Source: Polyangia bacterium
Lineage (GTDB): Bacteria > Myxococcota_A > Polyangia > Nannocystales > Nannocystaceae
Assembly: GCA_030424595.1 (NCBI GenBank)
Contig: JAUHWG010000003.1
Span: 248,001 to 312,000 of the forward strand
Direction of reading: 5' to 3'
DNA length: 64,000 nt
The notes under the pieces were generated by a model. It had not been told where the DNA came from. It saw nothing but the letters and a program-made list of their open reading frames with translations, and did no database searches. The position numbers were made by a program, and so were the translations under genes. Positions 1 through 9,242 of the stretch are shown in pieces (the stretch's first letter is position 1; each line of letters opens with the position of its first letter).

Positions 1-1
1 G

Positions 2-1678
2 CGGGTCCGCTTTGACCGCGAAGCGCGGGCGCTGGGGGTGCTCCGGCATCCCGCGATCCCAAGGCTCGTCGAATGTCGGACCGGTGCAGAGCGACGCCGG
101 CCCTTCATCGCGATGGAGCTCTGTCCGGGTCAACGCGCTGCGGATCTCGGGCCTGAGCCGCTGGCGGTCGACGAGGTGATCGCTGTCAGTCGGCAACTCG
201 CGGGGGCGCTTGAGGCCATGCATAGCGCCGGCATCGTCCACCGCGATCTCAACCGGACGAACGTGCTGATCGAGCGCGGCGAGCAGGGAAGGGCGCTGCG
301 GGCTTCGATCATCGATCTGGGTCAGGTCGAGCTTCTCGACACGTTCTACGCCGGGACCGACGAACGCTACCCGACCCCTCCAGAGGCGCGGACGCGGCTC
401 GGCTCGGGTGGGCTGGAGCGCGTCGACTGGACCGCTCCCGAGGCCAGGGCAGGGGAGGGGTGGACGGCGCAGAGCGACGTGTACTCGCTGGGCCTGCTGC
501 TGCATCTGCTGCTCACCGGGAAGCGGCCGGCCGAGGATGCCGATGGAGGCTGGGTGTCGCCTGTGGAGCGGGTGCCGGAGTGCGAGGGGATGCTCGCGGA
601 GGCGATCCTTGGGGCGCTCCAGGTCGATCCGAGGTATCGGCTCGACGCGAAGAGGCTCGGGGGGTACCTGGAGGATGCCGCCGCTGATCGGATCGCGATC
701 TTGGCGGAGGAGGAGCTGCTTCGAGGTTCCAGTGAGCGCCCGTTGGAGGTGCGAGCAGACCGCTCTTCGGTTGGTCGGCGGGAGCCTTGGTCGCGGAAGG
801 GCGCGGCCAATCGCCCACTCGATGGTGGCGAGGGGGACAGGCGTCGCGTCTCGGCATCGACGAGTTGCGAGCGCGTGAACGAGAGGGGGAGCGGACCCGC
901 GAAACCGTCGAGCTGGATCGCCCCCATCATGGCCTGCGTCTCTTTGGTCGCGGTGGGGGTGCTCCTGACTCTCCTCGTGACGGAGGCGAGTCGCGACCGG
1001 AGCAGTGCGATCGCCGCGGCGACGCGGGCGGCGAGGGCCGGGGAGCTGTCCCCTGAGGTACCTCGCACTCGCCCGATGACCAGCTCAGCAGTCCCCCATC
1101 GCAGGACAGGTGAGCATGGTGCTGAGGTCGCCGTGGAGCGTGACCTCGACGAGACGAGCACCATCACTGGCGAGAGCGCTGGCGCAGAGGAGTGTCAACC
1201 AACAGGCACGGTTGAATCGACGGAGGGGATGGGCCGGGAACCAGCGGGCCCGGCTGCGCTCTCCCTTGGTAGGGAGGCTGCGGCGAGCACCGGCCAGTCA
1301 CGGGCGGGCTCGGATGCGGCTCCAGCTGGCGGCAAGGCAGCGGCGAGCAGCGGCCAGCAACCCACAACGCACGCTCCTGCGAACCCCTCTGACGGTCATC
1401 CTGCGGGGAGCAGAGGGCCGTCCCTCTCGAGCGCCGCCTTCAAGAAGCGGCTCCAGAGACACCGCGCGGAGCTCCGCGAGTGTGCCCGCGGAGCGGCGGC
1501 GGTCGACGTCACCGTCGCGGTCTCCGCAGGCGGATCGGCCACGCAGGTCGCCGCTGATCCTGCGTCACCGCTTGTGCAGCTGTGTTTGCGTGATGTGCTG
1601 ACGTCGATCGACTTCCCATCGGCGGAGCGCCCGAGCACGCACCGACTCAAGCTCGGGGGCGGAGGCCCCCGCAACTAG
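2..1678 (+). CDS. Ser/Thr protein kinase, N-terminus cut by window edge
   Basis: The frame is open from base 2, so the gene starts outside the window; the internal GTG at 38 is not a convincing start. The visible part begins inside the kinase N-lobe with the RFxREARALG and HPAIPRL pattern. It has the catalytic loop HRDLNRTN, a DLG in place of DFG, and the later DVYSLG element of Hanks-type kinases. A hydrophobic segment (about residues 296-317, counting from the GTG) should span the inner membrane. A Gly/Ala/Ser-rich linker follows, then a short C-terminal domain (RAELRECARGAA ... LRDVLTSIDFPSA) resembling the AgmX/TonB-like C-terminal module of myxobacterial proteins. The next gene starts 12 bases after the stop, so they probably share an operon. 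Substrate unknown. Confidence 0.85.
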   Translation, partial: RVRFDREARALGVLRHPAIPRLVECRTGAERRRPFIAMELCPGQRAADLGPEPLAVDEVIAVSRQLAGALEAMHSAGIVHRDLNRTNVLIERGEQGRALRASIIDLGQVELLDTFYAGTDERYPTPPEARTRLGSGGLERVDWTAPEARAGEGWTAQSDVYSLGLLLHLLLTGKRPAEDADGGWVSPVERVPECEGMLAEAILGALQVDPRYRLDAKRLGGYLEDAAADRIAILAEEELLRGSSERPLEVRADRSSVGRREPWSRKGAANRPLDGGEGDRRRVSASTSCERVNERGSGPAKPSSWIAPIMACVSLVAVGVLLTLLVTEASRDRSSAIAAATRAARAGELSPEVPRTRPMTSSAVPHRRTGEHGAEVAVERDLDETSTITGESAGAEECQPTGTVESTEGMGREPAGPAALSLGREAAASTGQSRAGSDAAPAGGKAAASSGQQPTTHAPANPSDGHPAGSRGPSLSSAAFKKRLQRHRAELRECARGAAAVDVTVAVSAGGSATQVAADPASPLVQLCLRDVLTSIDFPSAERPSTHRLKLGGGGPRN

Positions 1679-1690
1679 GAAGGCGACGTG

Positions 1691-2767
1691 ATGGAGCGAG
1701 TCAGGCTATGTTCGGGTGCGCGAATGCGACCGCCTAGCACCTCCTCGACCTCTCCGATGGGCTCTCCGCGGACGGCTCGATCGTCGCGCGCTCTCGCCTT
1801 CGTCCTCAGCGTGCTCTCTGCGGGGGTCCTGGCCTTTGCGCCGGTGATCGCCTCGGCGAGCGGCGTGGATGAGCGCACGGTCGATGACGCGGCCGCTGAG
1901 GCCGAGGCGCGGGAGCTCTCGCGCCTCGGCGAGTTTGTGGCTGCCAGTCGAGCGTGGGCGGCCATCGCCGCCTCGAGCGAGGACCCACAGACCCGCGCGG
2001 TCGCGGCGTTTCGCGGCTATCAGGCCTCGGTCTCCGCGTACGAGGCCGAGGGGGATGTCGCGTCGCTCTGTGTGGCGCGAGGACTGGTCTCGGGACTGGC
2101 AGCAGACGCTGAGGTGGACCTGCCGATCCGCGAAGATGCGGAGCGGAGGCTCGCGGAGATCGAGGGGCTGCTGAGCGACGGAGAGCTCGCCGGCACGTGC
2201 GAGCTCGAGCCTCAGCCTCAGTCTCCGGCCGATCCCTCTCCGCTCGAGGCGGACCCTCCTGTGGGCCCCGCGCTCTTGCCTGTCCGGACTCCGAGCGCCG
2301 AGCCTCCGGGGCGTGGGGCGGGAGCTGCATCGGCGACCGGCGAATTCGACGACGTCCGCGACCCCTCGGCTTCCTCAGAACAGGTCCGCCGCTTTCGCGT
2401 CGCCGGTGTGTTCACCGTCACCGCTGGTGCAGCGCTCCTGGGCGCGATGACCTACGGTCTCGTCGTCGACGCCCGTGCGGCCGCAGACCTTCGCGAGTAC
2501 CTGTCCAAGGCCGAGCAGGGATCGCTGAGCGCGGCCGACTGGTGGCGGATCGAGGGTCTCCGCTCGGAGGGCCGCTCCGCCACCCAGCTCGCGACCGCGA
2601 CTGGGATCGCCGGTGGTGTCGCGCTGGTATCCGGCGCTGCGCTGCTCTTGGCTGGCCGTCGCCTTGATCGCCGCGGTCGCGGCGCATTCGCTTCCTCTCC
2701 CACTCCTCGCGTCGGCTTTGGCGTCGGCAGGGGGAACGCATCGCTCATGCTCAGGGGCCGATTCTGA
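1691..2767 (+). CDS. Membrane-anchored hypothetical protein with TPR-like N-terminus
   Basis: About 358 residues. An AGGAAGG ribosome-binding site at 1677-1683 sits seven bases before ATG 1691; a GTG directly before it is a weaker alternative. A Sec-type signal or anchor lies near residues 32-56. A helical Ala/Glu-rich stretch follows (RELSRLGEFVAASRAW and on), like a degenerate TPR pair, then a Pro-rich linker. Two hydrophobic segments near the C-terminus flank an acidic loop. Its TGA overlaps the next gene's ATG, so translation is probably coupled. The neighbouring kinase and lipoprotein suggest a shared envelope-signalling role, which is inference. I recognise no family. Confidence 0.75.
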   Translation: MERVRLCSGARMRPPSTSSTSPMGSPRTARSSRALAFVLSVLSAGVLAFAPVIASASGVDERTVDDAAAEAEARELSRLGEFVAASRAWAAIAASSEDPQTRAVAAFRGYQASVSAYEAEGDVASLCVARGLVSGLAADAEVDLPIREDAERRLAEIEGLLSDGELAGTCELEPQPQSPADPSPLEADPPVGPALLPVRTPSAEPPGRGAGAASATGEFDDVRDPSASSEQVRRFRVAGVFTVTAGAALLGAMTYGLVVDARAAADLREYLSKAEQGSLSAADWWRIEGLRSEGRSATQLATATGIAGGVALVSGAALLLAGRRLDRRGRGAFASSPTPRVGFGVGRGNASLMLRGRF

Positions 2768-4515
2768 TGGCACGTACGCATTCCAACGGACCCCTTTCCA
2801 GTCTCGCGATCATCACCGCTGTGACCACCACAGCGTTGATGCTATCTGCCTGCCAAGCGGAGAGCGCCTACCAGGCCCTGACGAGTCCGCCCTCGGAAGA
2901 CTTCGAAGGAGACACGACCGGGCTCACGGGCGTGAGCGGTGTGGAGTCCAGTGGAGAGTCTGCGAGCGTGACGATCACCGCGGTCACGAGCGACACGGGC
3001 AGCGGCGGATCATCAGCGACCCTCGATACGGACGGGGTCAGCGACACAGACGGGACTGACGGCGGCGACACGGACGACACTGAAGGGAGCGATGCTGGTC
3101 CGCCCGAGCTCGTCGGCGTCTCTCTAGCGCCGCAGCCGATCGTCGACAACGGACTCATCACCGCAGAGGTCCACGCGACGGCCAGCGACGGTGTTCGATT
3201 AACGCTCGACACCGGAGCGACTATCGAACTCGACGAGGCCGCTCCGGGGACCTTCACGGGGGCTTTTCCCGTCCTCACCGGCCTCGACAACGGGCCGCAC
3301 ATCGCCACGGTCACGCCCTGGCGCGGCGACATCGACGGCGAGTCTGCGGATGCCGCCTACACCATCGCGCTGCCCGAGCCCGGCACGGAGCTCTACTGGG
3401 AGACCGGGGACTTGCTCCTCGGCAAAGGCTGGGTCGACGCGGTGGGGCTGCTGTCCACAGGCGAGCTCATCGAGCTGGGTACGCGCCTCGACGACCAGGA
3501 CGTCCGTCGCTGCTATCTCCGGCGCCGCAACCCGGACGGCGGCTGGGGATCGCAGGACGTCATCGACATCATGCCCGGGCAGGAGTGCAAGGGCGTCGAT
3601 CTGGTCGTCCGCGAGAACGGAACGATCCACGCGCTCGTCTCCTGGAAGGTCAACGCCGACGAGTGGAGCTGGTGGCTCAGCGACATCCCGCAGTGGGGGA
3701 CCAACCCGCTGACGATGGCCTCGGGTGCGGCTGGCGAGGACGCCACAGCGCTCGCGTATCGCGATGGGGTGCTCGCGATCTGCGGGGCAGTGCCGAGCGG
3801 GTTTGGGGATCTGGACGCTTTCATTCGCGTCCTTGGCCTCGAGGCGGGGCCTATGTCTCGGACGTTCGACTATCTGCCCCAGGCGTGGGCGGATGAGGAT
3901 GTGCACTGGTTCGACGAGACTCCCTTGGACTGCGCTCTCTCGGACGCTGACACAGAGATGCTAGTCCTTGTCGGTGAAGCAAGGGGGGAGCACGTCAAAG
4001 AGATCGTGCGTTCGCGGCGGTTCATGCTCCCAGTTGATCTGGGGGGCGACGAGGTGCCCGTCTACTCCGTCGGAGAGGCGGGGCTCGTCTCGCAGAGCTA
4101 CGCGACCGCTGTCGACGTCAGTCCTGACGGCGAAGTCGTCGCCACCGGCTACATCTGCGGCTACCCGTGCGATCAGGAGGTCGAAGGGCGGCTGTGGCTC
4201 TACGATCTCGCAGGTGATGAAGAGTGGGAGAGTGCGCTGGGGGTCTTCTCCTACCCATTCCTCGCGCCGCATGCCTTGAGGTGGAGCTTCGCTGGTTACA
4301 TGGTCATCGGCCACGGGGGGCTCATCGGTGACGACAACACCTTCATGGTCCGGGCCTTCAAGCCGTTGCTCAAGGAGCCTCTGTGGACCTATTCACGGGT
4401 CGATCCGTTCGCGACCCACTGGTCTACGGCGCTCACGGTCGGTCCCTTCGGTCGCCTGTGTGCCGGTGGGTTTGGGGCGTCGACGTACCCCGCGGTGGCC
4501 TGCTTCGGGAGCTAG
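2767..4515 (+). CDS. Lipoprotein, probable beta-propeller-like surface protein
   Basis: 582 residues. The signal peptide ends in lipobox LSAC with Cys29 as the likely lipidated residue. A Thr/Ser/Asp/Gly-rich linker (about 35-112) follows, of the kind myxobacteria use to hold a domain away from the membrane. The rest reads as beta strands with repeated Trp/Gly/Asp spacing, such as YDLAGDEEWESALGVF and DVSPDGEVVATGY. The second matches the SPDG turn of WD40/PD40 blades, so a propeller is likely but unproven. The start codon overlaps the upstream stop. It is the last gene of the operon and converges on the next gene with only seven bases between stops. Confidence 0.75.
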   Translation: MARTHSNGPLSSLAIITAVTTTALMLSACQAESAYQALTSPPSEDFEGDTTGLTGVSGVESSGESASVTITAVTSDTGSGGSSATLDTDGVSDTDGTDGGDTDDTEGSDAGPPELVGVSLAPQPIVDNGLITAEVHATASDGVRLTLDTGATIELDEAAPGTFTGAFPVLTGLDNGPHIATVTPWRGDIDGESADAAYTIALPEPGTELYWETGDLLLGKGWVDAVGLLSTGELIELGTRLDDQDVRRCYLRRRNPDGGWGSQDVIDIMPGQECKGVDLVVRENGTIHALVSWKVNADEWSWWLSDIPQWGTNPLTMASGAAGEDATALAYRDGVLAICGAVPSGFGDLDAFIRVLGLEAGPMSRTFDYLPQAWADEDVHWFDETPLDCALSDADTEMLVLVGEARGEHVKEIVRSRRFMLPVDLGGDEVPVYSVGEAGLVSQSYATAVDVSPDGEVVATGYICGYPCDQEVEGRLWLYDLAGDEEWESALGVFSYPFLAPHALRWSFAGYMVIGHGGLIGDDNTFMVRAFKPLLKEPLWTYSRVDPFATHWSTALTVGPFGRLCAGGFGASTYPAVACFGS

Positions 4516-4522
4516 CTATGGG

Positions 4523-5716
4523 CTACTGCGGGATGAAGGTCTCGCAGGCATCTTCGATCAGGTCGGTCGCTGCTGCGAACGCCTGAGTGTAGTTTGGCGC
4601 ATCAAAGTCCTCGATGACATGGTGCGTGAACATCTTGACCAGCTGACAGGGGTAGTTCTCCGTCAGTGGGCACTCCTCGTTGCCGATGAGCATCGACACG
4701 ACGGATGAGGCGTCGCCGTTCTTCGCCTCGACCACGGCGGCGTGCCAATCCCACGGGTAGATCACCTTGGTAGACCCCTCGACCGCGGTGGCGACGACCG
4801 TGAGCATCAGGAGAGCATCGTCCCGAAGAAAACCCTCATTGCAGGCCCCCGGTCGGTTGATGTCCCAGTCCATGGCATGAACGAGTGCGTCCCCGATCCT
4901 GTTGCCGCCGTTCGTCCCGACCTGAGCCGCGCAAGCGAACGTCTCCGCGAGATCTGGCTGACCCTTCGTCATGTAGCGCCGACCGTTGGCGATCTTGCAG
5001 ATCGTGTTGCTCGCATAGGAGCCTGCTGGGAAGACTGAGCCCGCGCCCAGCGTGAGGTCGCAGGACGTCACCTGGTCCAAGAGCCCGCATGGATAGTTCG
5101 GGATTGTGCAGCAGGGCTCGCCCTCCTTGTCGGGATCATTCTTGGGGCAGCACGGATCTCCGAATTTGCAGCCCGGCGACTCACAGAGGGCACTACAGGA
5201 TGCGGAGCCCCATTGTGGATCCGCATCGACGACCATGATGTGGTAGTCGAAGTCCTCGAACTTCTCTTCTATTGTCGCGATAAACTCAGGAAACGCGTCG
5301 ACAAGCTTCGGCTGGATCGACTTGAGGACATGAGCCTGCGAGATCACGAAGAGAAAGTCGATCTTCCCCTTGCAGCCCGCAGGCTTTCCGTCGCCAACAT
5401 CTGCTTCCCATCCGACATCGTCCTTGGGAGGGGAGTCCGACGTCACCGCCGAGTCGTCCGAGGCCGTGCTGTCTTCGGTCGTCGCGGTTGCGTTGGTCGC
5501 TGAACTCCCTACCGGGTTGGTCGTACTTGAGCTGGACGAAGTCGAGGTCGGATTGGCCTCGTTCATCGTCGTGGATGTCGTGAATTCCGCCGAGGCCGGG
5601 CGATTGCAGCCAGCCACCGCGAGCAGCCCAGCCACACCGAGGGCGCTCCACGCGGAGCGACCCCGCAGGGGGCGAGGCACCTCAGGCCACGGCTGCAGGA
5701 CTGCACGTGGAGACAT
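4523..5716 (-). CDS. Lipoprotein with degenerate vWA-like domain
   Basis: 397 residues from ATG 5716. The frame stays open upstream to about 5985, but that extension belongs to another gene fragment, and the signal peptide with lipobox AVAGC supports 5716. A long Ser/Thr/Asn linker precedes a Cys-rich domain. The strand DFLFVIS and a later VVDAD recall the vWA-like lipoproteins of myxobacteria, where the first motif is normally DxSxS. Here that metal-binding site is lost. Many Cys residues (about 200-330) suggest disulphides outside the cell. It lies directly downstream of the truncated brxC, so its promoter may have been inherited from the junction. Function unknown. Confidence 0.7.
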   Translation of the reverse strand: MSPRAVLQPWPEVPRPLRGRSAWSALGVAGLLAVAGCNRPASAEFTTSTTMNEANPTSTSSSSSTTNPVGSSATNATATTEDSTASDDSAVTSDSPPKDDVGWEADVGDGKPAGCKGKIDFLFVISQAHVLKSIQPKLVDAFPEFIATIEEKFEDFDYHIMVVDADPQWGSASCSALCESPGCKFGDPCCPKNDPDKEGEPCCTIPNYPCGLLDQVTSCDLTLGAGSVFPAGSYASNTICKIANGRRYMTKGQPDLAETFACAAQVGTNGGNRIGDALVHAMDWDINRPGACNEGFLRDDALLMLTVVATAVEGSTKVIYPWDWHAAVVEAKNGDASSVVSMLIGNEECPLTENYPCQLVKMFTHHVIEDFDAPNYTQAFAAATDLIEDACETFIPQ

Positions 5717-5985
5717 CACCTCGAAGCCTACTCCAAGCCCGGCGCGAGATCGAGCACCGACCACCGGCGCCGAGAAGTCCGTGCCAGGCGTCGCGTCAGC
5801 CATCCGCTCAGCCTCGAGGAAGCGCAACATCTCAGTCCCGAGATACGGGTTGAAGTCGCCGATCTGCCGGGTGAACATCACCCGTGAGCCGTCCCCCGTC
5901 AGCGTCGACCAGCGCTCCGACTTCTGGGTGTTGAGGTTCGCGAGGATGGTCGGCGACGACCATGAGCCACCATGCCGAGCTCATC
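5717..5985 (-). pseudogene. Fragment of a PD40-type beta-propeller gene fused to broken brxC
   Basis: Read in the frame of the downstream lipoprotein, this stretch encodes ILANLNTQKSERWSTLTGD, then SRVMFTRQIGDFNPYLGTEM and TDFSAPVV. The arrangement (LNT..E......DG.R.MFTR, later FSAPVV) matches one blade of PD40/TolB-like proteins common in myxobacteria. It has no start codon of its own and no signal sequence. It joins upstream coding DNA for brxC in another frame near 5960-5985. I read it as a chimeric deletion junction between two unrelated genes; the family assignment is inference. Confidence 0.35.
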
Positions 5986-7152
5986 GATCATGATCGGGGC
6001 ATCCAAGGATCCGTCGGTCAGGTCGGTCCAAGAGTCGGCGATGATCGTCTGGCCGTCCAGGAGTAGATAGGGCTGGTCATGATGGACCATCCGGCTCATC
6101 GGTGACTTGTCCTCTGCGCTGAGCCACGCCAGAAAGCTGCCAGCGTTCGCGAGTTCAGCCTCCATCGCCAGGGTGTTGCACTTGTCATCGGCGCCCGGGA
6201 GCCCGCCGAGCGACGAGGCGAATGCGCGCAGGCGATCGGTCCGGTCGTTGTGGTGGAGTACGTACTGGGATACCTCATCGACGACCAAGAAGAGGTGCGG
6301 CTTTTGCCGCGGGCGCCGGAACTTGAGCATGTCCCTGATCGCCGTTACGGCCTCGTCTGGCGACTCTAGGCGGGCGTGGGTCCCGGCCCGGCTGACGTAC
6401 CAGGCCATCGGATCGATGTAGCGCTCGGGGTACATCTCGGCCATGACCATGGAGAAATCCTCCTCGGCCATGTCCCTGTCCCTCACAACCTCCCACGGGG
6501 CGTCGAGGAGGCGCCCTGCGGTGTCGATGAAGCGGTCCCACTGACCGTCGCGCTCCAGCTTGAGCTCGAAGTCAGCGACCAAGGGATCGGTGCTGCAATA
6601 GCCGAGGCGGCGTTGGACCATCCGCACGGCGGCCGCGTGGATGTGCTCACCATCGCGGGCGACCCCGCCGATGTCGAAGACTACGGCGATGGGATCGATC
6701 TTGCTGCGCAGGTCGGTCCACGCCTGCTCGAGCTCGGCGCGGCGCGGCGTGTGGTCGCGATCGAGGAGCGCGCGGGCCACGGAGCGACCGTCGGGCAGCT
6801 CATCGCCGTTGAGCGCGAGGCCGAGGAGTTTGGCGAAGCTCGACTTTCCAGATCCGTAGAAGCCCGAGATCCAGCAGGTCGGGAGATCAGGGCCGCCCTT
6901 GCGATCGAGCTCCTCGGAGATGCCGCGGAGCAGCTTGACGTAGCTCTCGTGGATCCCTTCGGGGTTGCGGTTGCGGGCTTTCGCGCCCTCACGGTGGCCG
7001 CCCGTGATGATGTACTCGTCGACCTCGACCGCGATCTTCTCAGGGCTCTGCTCGTGAAAGTAGACGACCGGCGGGATGTCGCGGGTGACGTTCGCGACGA
7101 AGAGGTCACGGATCCGGGACGGGCTCGACTTCGGGGTCTTCGAGGTGCTCAT
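5899..7152 (-). CDS. brxC: BREX ATPase BrxC, truncated
   Basis: The N-terminal third of BrxC, the large AAA-type P-loop ATPase of BREX phage-defence systems. A Walker A motif GFYGSGKS is at residues 97-104, and a Walker B-like FLVVDEVSQYV lies near 290. The N-terminus has the family pattern DIPPVVYFHEQSPEKIAVEV. BrxC is normally about 1200 residues; this frame ends after 417, and its last ~25 residues (Arg/Ser-rich) look out of frame. The start overlaps the brxB stop by four bases, as expected in an intact operon. No pglX, pglZ, brxD or brxHI follows, so the system cannot work as a standard BREX from this locus alone. Confidence 0.85.
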   Translation of the reverse strand: MSTSKTPKSSPSRIRDLFVANVTRDIPPVVYFHEQSPEKIAVEVDEYIITGGHREGAKARNRNPEGIHESYVKLLRGISEELDRKGGPDLPTCWISGFYGSGKSSFAKLLGLALNGDELPDGRSVARALLDRDHTPRRAELEQAWTDLRSKIDPIAVVFDIGGVARDGEHIHAAAVRMVQRRLGYCSTDPLVADFELKLERDGQWDRFIDTAGRLLDAPWEVVRDRDMAEEDFSMVMAEMYPERYIDPMAWYVSRAGTHARLESPDEAVTAIRDMLKFRRPRQKPHLFLVVDEVSQYVLHHNDRTDRLRAFASSLGGLPGADDKCNTLAMEAELANAGSFLAWLSAEDKSPMSRMVHHDQPYLLLDGQTIIADSWTDLTDGSLDAPIMIDELGMVAHGRRRPSSRTSTPRSRSAGRR

Positions 7153-7793
7153 GGGTAGATCCGGGGTCTGTAGTCGCTCTCAGGGTCGAGGACCCCCATG
7201 AACGAGAGGGCGGTCGGTCCCTTGCGAGAGCCGGGGTAGAGGAGGACGACGGGGACCTGAAACTGGCGCTGTCGTCCGTCAAGATGGCGCAGCAGCGCGG
7301 ACGAGCGGAAGAAAGGGTAGAGGGCGCCCGCCCGGCCGATCAGCGCGAGCGTCCGATCGACGTCGTGGGGGTAGCGCTCGGCGTGTTCGTCGAGGACTCG
7401 GGCACAATCGGACGCGATCCCCTCGGGACCCTCGATGAGGGGCGTAATCTTCGACTTTAGGTACTTGAGGCCCCGCTCTGGGCTGATCGAGCTGGTCCGT
7501 CGCTCCATCTCGATGACCCGTCGCACCCACTCGTCCCCTTGGCGTCGGACACGCTCGAGGAAGAGGCTCTGAAGCGACAGCGGGAGCACCCGCCAGCCGC
7601 TCGACTGAAGATCCTCGCTGAGGCTCTGGACCTCCCGGCGTAGCGCGAACTCAGCGGCGGGGTCGTACTGGACGATCGCAAAGCGGTAGTTGCGCATCGT
7701 CGAGATTTTCGGGCCCTCTGCGTGGATGAGATCGCCGCGGAGAGCCGCGAACGCATCCTTGAGCGCCGCGGTCGAGTAGGACGAGGTTGTCAT
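7149..7793 (-). CDS. brxB: BREX protein BrxB (DUF1788)
   Basis: 214 residues, full length for the DUF1788/BrxB family. The C-terminal block VVLLYPGSRKGP followed by LSFMGVLDPESDYRPRIYP is the family signature. BrxB is a small core component of BREX phage-defence systems that restrict phage without killing the host; its exact biochemical role is unsettled. It overlaps brxA upstream and brxC downstream by four bases each, so the three were co-translated. No frameshift or missing segment is visible, so it outlived the damage on both sides. Confidence 0.88.
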   Translation of the reverse strand: MTTSSYSTAALKDAFAALRGDLIHAEGPKISTMRNYRFAIVQYDPAAEFALRREVQSLSEDLQSSGWRVLPLSLQSLFLERVRRQGDEWVRRVIEMERRTSSISPERGLKYLKSKITPLIEGPEGIASDCARVLDEHAERYPHDVDRTLALIGRAGALYPFFRSSALLRHLDGRQRQFQVPVVLLYPGSRKGPTALSFMGVLDPESDYRPRIYP

Positions 7794-8605
7794 CGGACGC
7801 CTCCTTCGGGGCGAGTCGCTACGTGGTCGACCCAGCCGGCGAGGTTGACGAACTCCCAGCTAAGGTCGCGGTTGTCGCCCTGGCGTCGGTAACCGACGCC
7901 CTCGAGACCACGTAGCCGGTCATCGAGGGCAGCGCCGACAAGACCGACCGAGGCGAGGTACGGGTTGTCGAGGAGAGTGCCCGCGAAGTCGACCTCGCGC
8001 AGGAGATAGAGCAGGTAGGTCAGGGCTCCATCGGGAATCGCGGGGAAGGAGAGCGGCCGAGGATCGCGGTTGGAGCTGACCAGCCCCGCCGCGAGCGCCG
8101 CTGTGAGGAGCTTGCTCGCGAACTGGATCCGGGTCGCCATCGTCCATCGACCGGGCCCTTGGTCGCCGACCCAAGTGATGACGGCGTCCCGGTACACCTC
8201 AGGGCGGGGCTTGTCGCGGCGGATGCGGAGAAAGTCGCCCGTGAAGGCGCGATAGAGCGGGTCCGAGAGCTGGAGGTGCCAGTGACAGATCAGGCGTCGG
8301 CTCTCGAGGTCGAGGGCAGGCAGGCGCTGCAGGGCCTCAAACGCGGTCGGAAAGGCGTCGAAACGGGCGCGGAAGTTGGTCAGGAAGAGCTTTACACGGG
8401 GGAGAGAGCGCGCGCCGAACCAGTACTCCTCGAACGCTCGCTCCGGCGTGGCTCGCTCGGCGTGCTCCGCACTGTGCCGCCAGTAGGCGCGCGACTCCTC
8501 GACCTCCAGCGAGCACTTCAGCAGCCGCGTGTGGATCGCTGTCGTCTCGCTCGGCCGGGCCGCGCTGGCGGCTGGAAGCTGGGCCTCCTGGCGCTGAGGG
8601 ATCAC
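7790..8605 (-). CDS. brxA: BREX protein BrxA (DUF1819)
   Basis: 271 residues from GTG 8605. An AGGGGG site lies just upstream, and this GTG overlaps the restored brxE stop as GTGA. The frame is open further upstream, but that part is antisense-like noise over brxE. The protein shows the DUF1819/BrxA pattern: LLKCSLEVEESRAYW near the N-terminus, FEEYWFGARSLPRVKLFL in the middle, and a helical C-terminal half. BrxA is a small core BREX protein thought to bind nucleic acid. It appears intact. The four-base overlaps on both sides show it belongs to one operon with brxE, brxB and brxC. Confidence 0.85.
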   Translation of the reverse strand: MIPQRQEAQLPAASAARPSETTAIHTRLLKCSLEVEESRAYWRHSAEHAERATPERAFEEYWFGARSLPRVKLFLTNFRARFDAFPTAFEALQRLPALDLESRRLICHWHLQLSDPLYRAFTGDFLRIRRDKPRPEVYRDAVITWVGDQGPGRWTMATRIQFASKLLTAALAAGLVSSNRDPRPLSFPAIPDGALTYLLYLLREVDFAGTLLDNPYLASVGLVGAALDDRLRGLEGVGYRRQGDNRDLSWEFVNLAGWVDHVATRPEGGVR

Positions 8606-9242
8606 CGCGCCCCCTGAAAGTACGGGAGGGGGTAGCTTTCGCTGAGGGGGGCGAGGGCGGCCACCAACCGCTTGACTCGCTCGAGCAGCGTGTCTGGAAT
8701 AGCTCCTTTGATCCTGCGACCGCTCGGCTCCAGCGTGTAGTCGACCTTGCCGTGGCTCTTGACCCAAGCCGTGAACGCGTCTGGGTCCCAGGGGGCGTCT
8801 GGTCTGGGGCGTCTGGATCGTCCTGGACGAGGAACTCGCGAAGATCGGGCAGTGCCTCCTCGGGGGGGAGACCGCTCCGCTTGAGCTCCTGGAGGCGCTC
8901 ATCGACCCGCTCATCGACCCGAAAGCCCATGTGAAACAGCGACACGAGCTTGTCTGGGCTCTTCGCTCGGCCTCGCATCTGCGCATCGCGTCGGAGGGCC
9001 ACCTCTCGAACAGCCTGGAGGGTGGCCCAGCGGAACGTCTTGGGGAGGAGCCGCTTCAGGAGATCTCGCCCGCCGTACTCGCTCACGAGGTCGGAGCGCC
9101 ACCAGCCCAGTCGCGGTTCGTCGCTGAGGTGACCCTCTCCAGCCCAGGCGACCGCGATCTGCGCGGTCAGCAGGGCGTCGATCTCGGCGAGCGAGGGGAG
9201 CGAGGACGTTGATGGCTTCGAGGGGGCTGGATCACCAAGCAT
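8602..9242 (-). pseudogene. brxE: BREX protein BrxE, frameshifted by a tandem duplication
   Basis: First gene of the BREX operon. The N-terminal part is BrxE-like: LLTAQIAVAWAGE, GWWRSDLVSEYGGRDLL, then LVSLFHMGFRVDERVDERL. ATG 9242 is chosen; a GTG at 9263 is also possible. The frame breaks after LVQDDPDAP, where a 14-bp tandem duplication (8792-8816) inserts an extra copy. Deleting one copy restores WDPDAFTAWVKSHGKVDY and a C-terminus ending SYPLPYFQGAR, with a stop that overlaps the brxA start. The gene was therefore functional recently. BrxE marks BREX type 6 in the published classification. Without repair it would produce a protein with a scrambled C-terminus. Confidence 0.75.
8792..8816. 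repeat. 14-bp tandem duplication inside brxE
   Basis: GGGGCGTCTGG occurs at 8792-8802 and again at 8806-8816, separated by TCT, so a 14-bp unit is repeated. Fourteen is not a multiple of three, so the second copy shifts the brxE frame. Removing one copy gives a clean reading frame on both sides. Confidence 0.85.
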
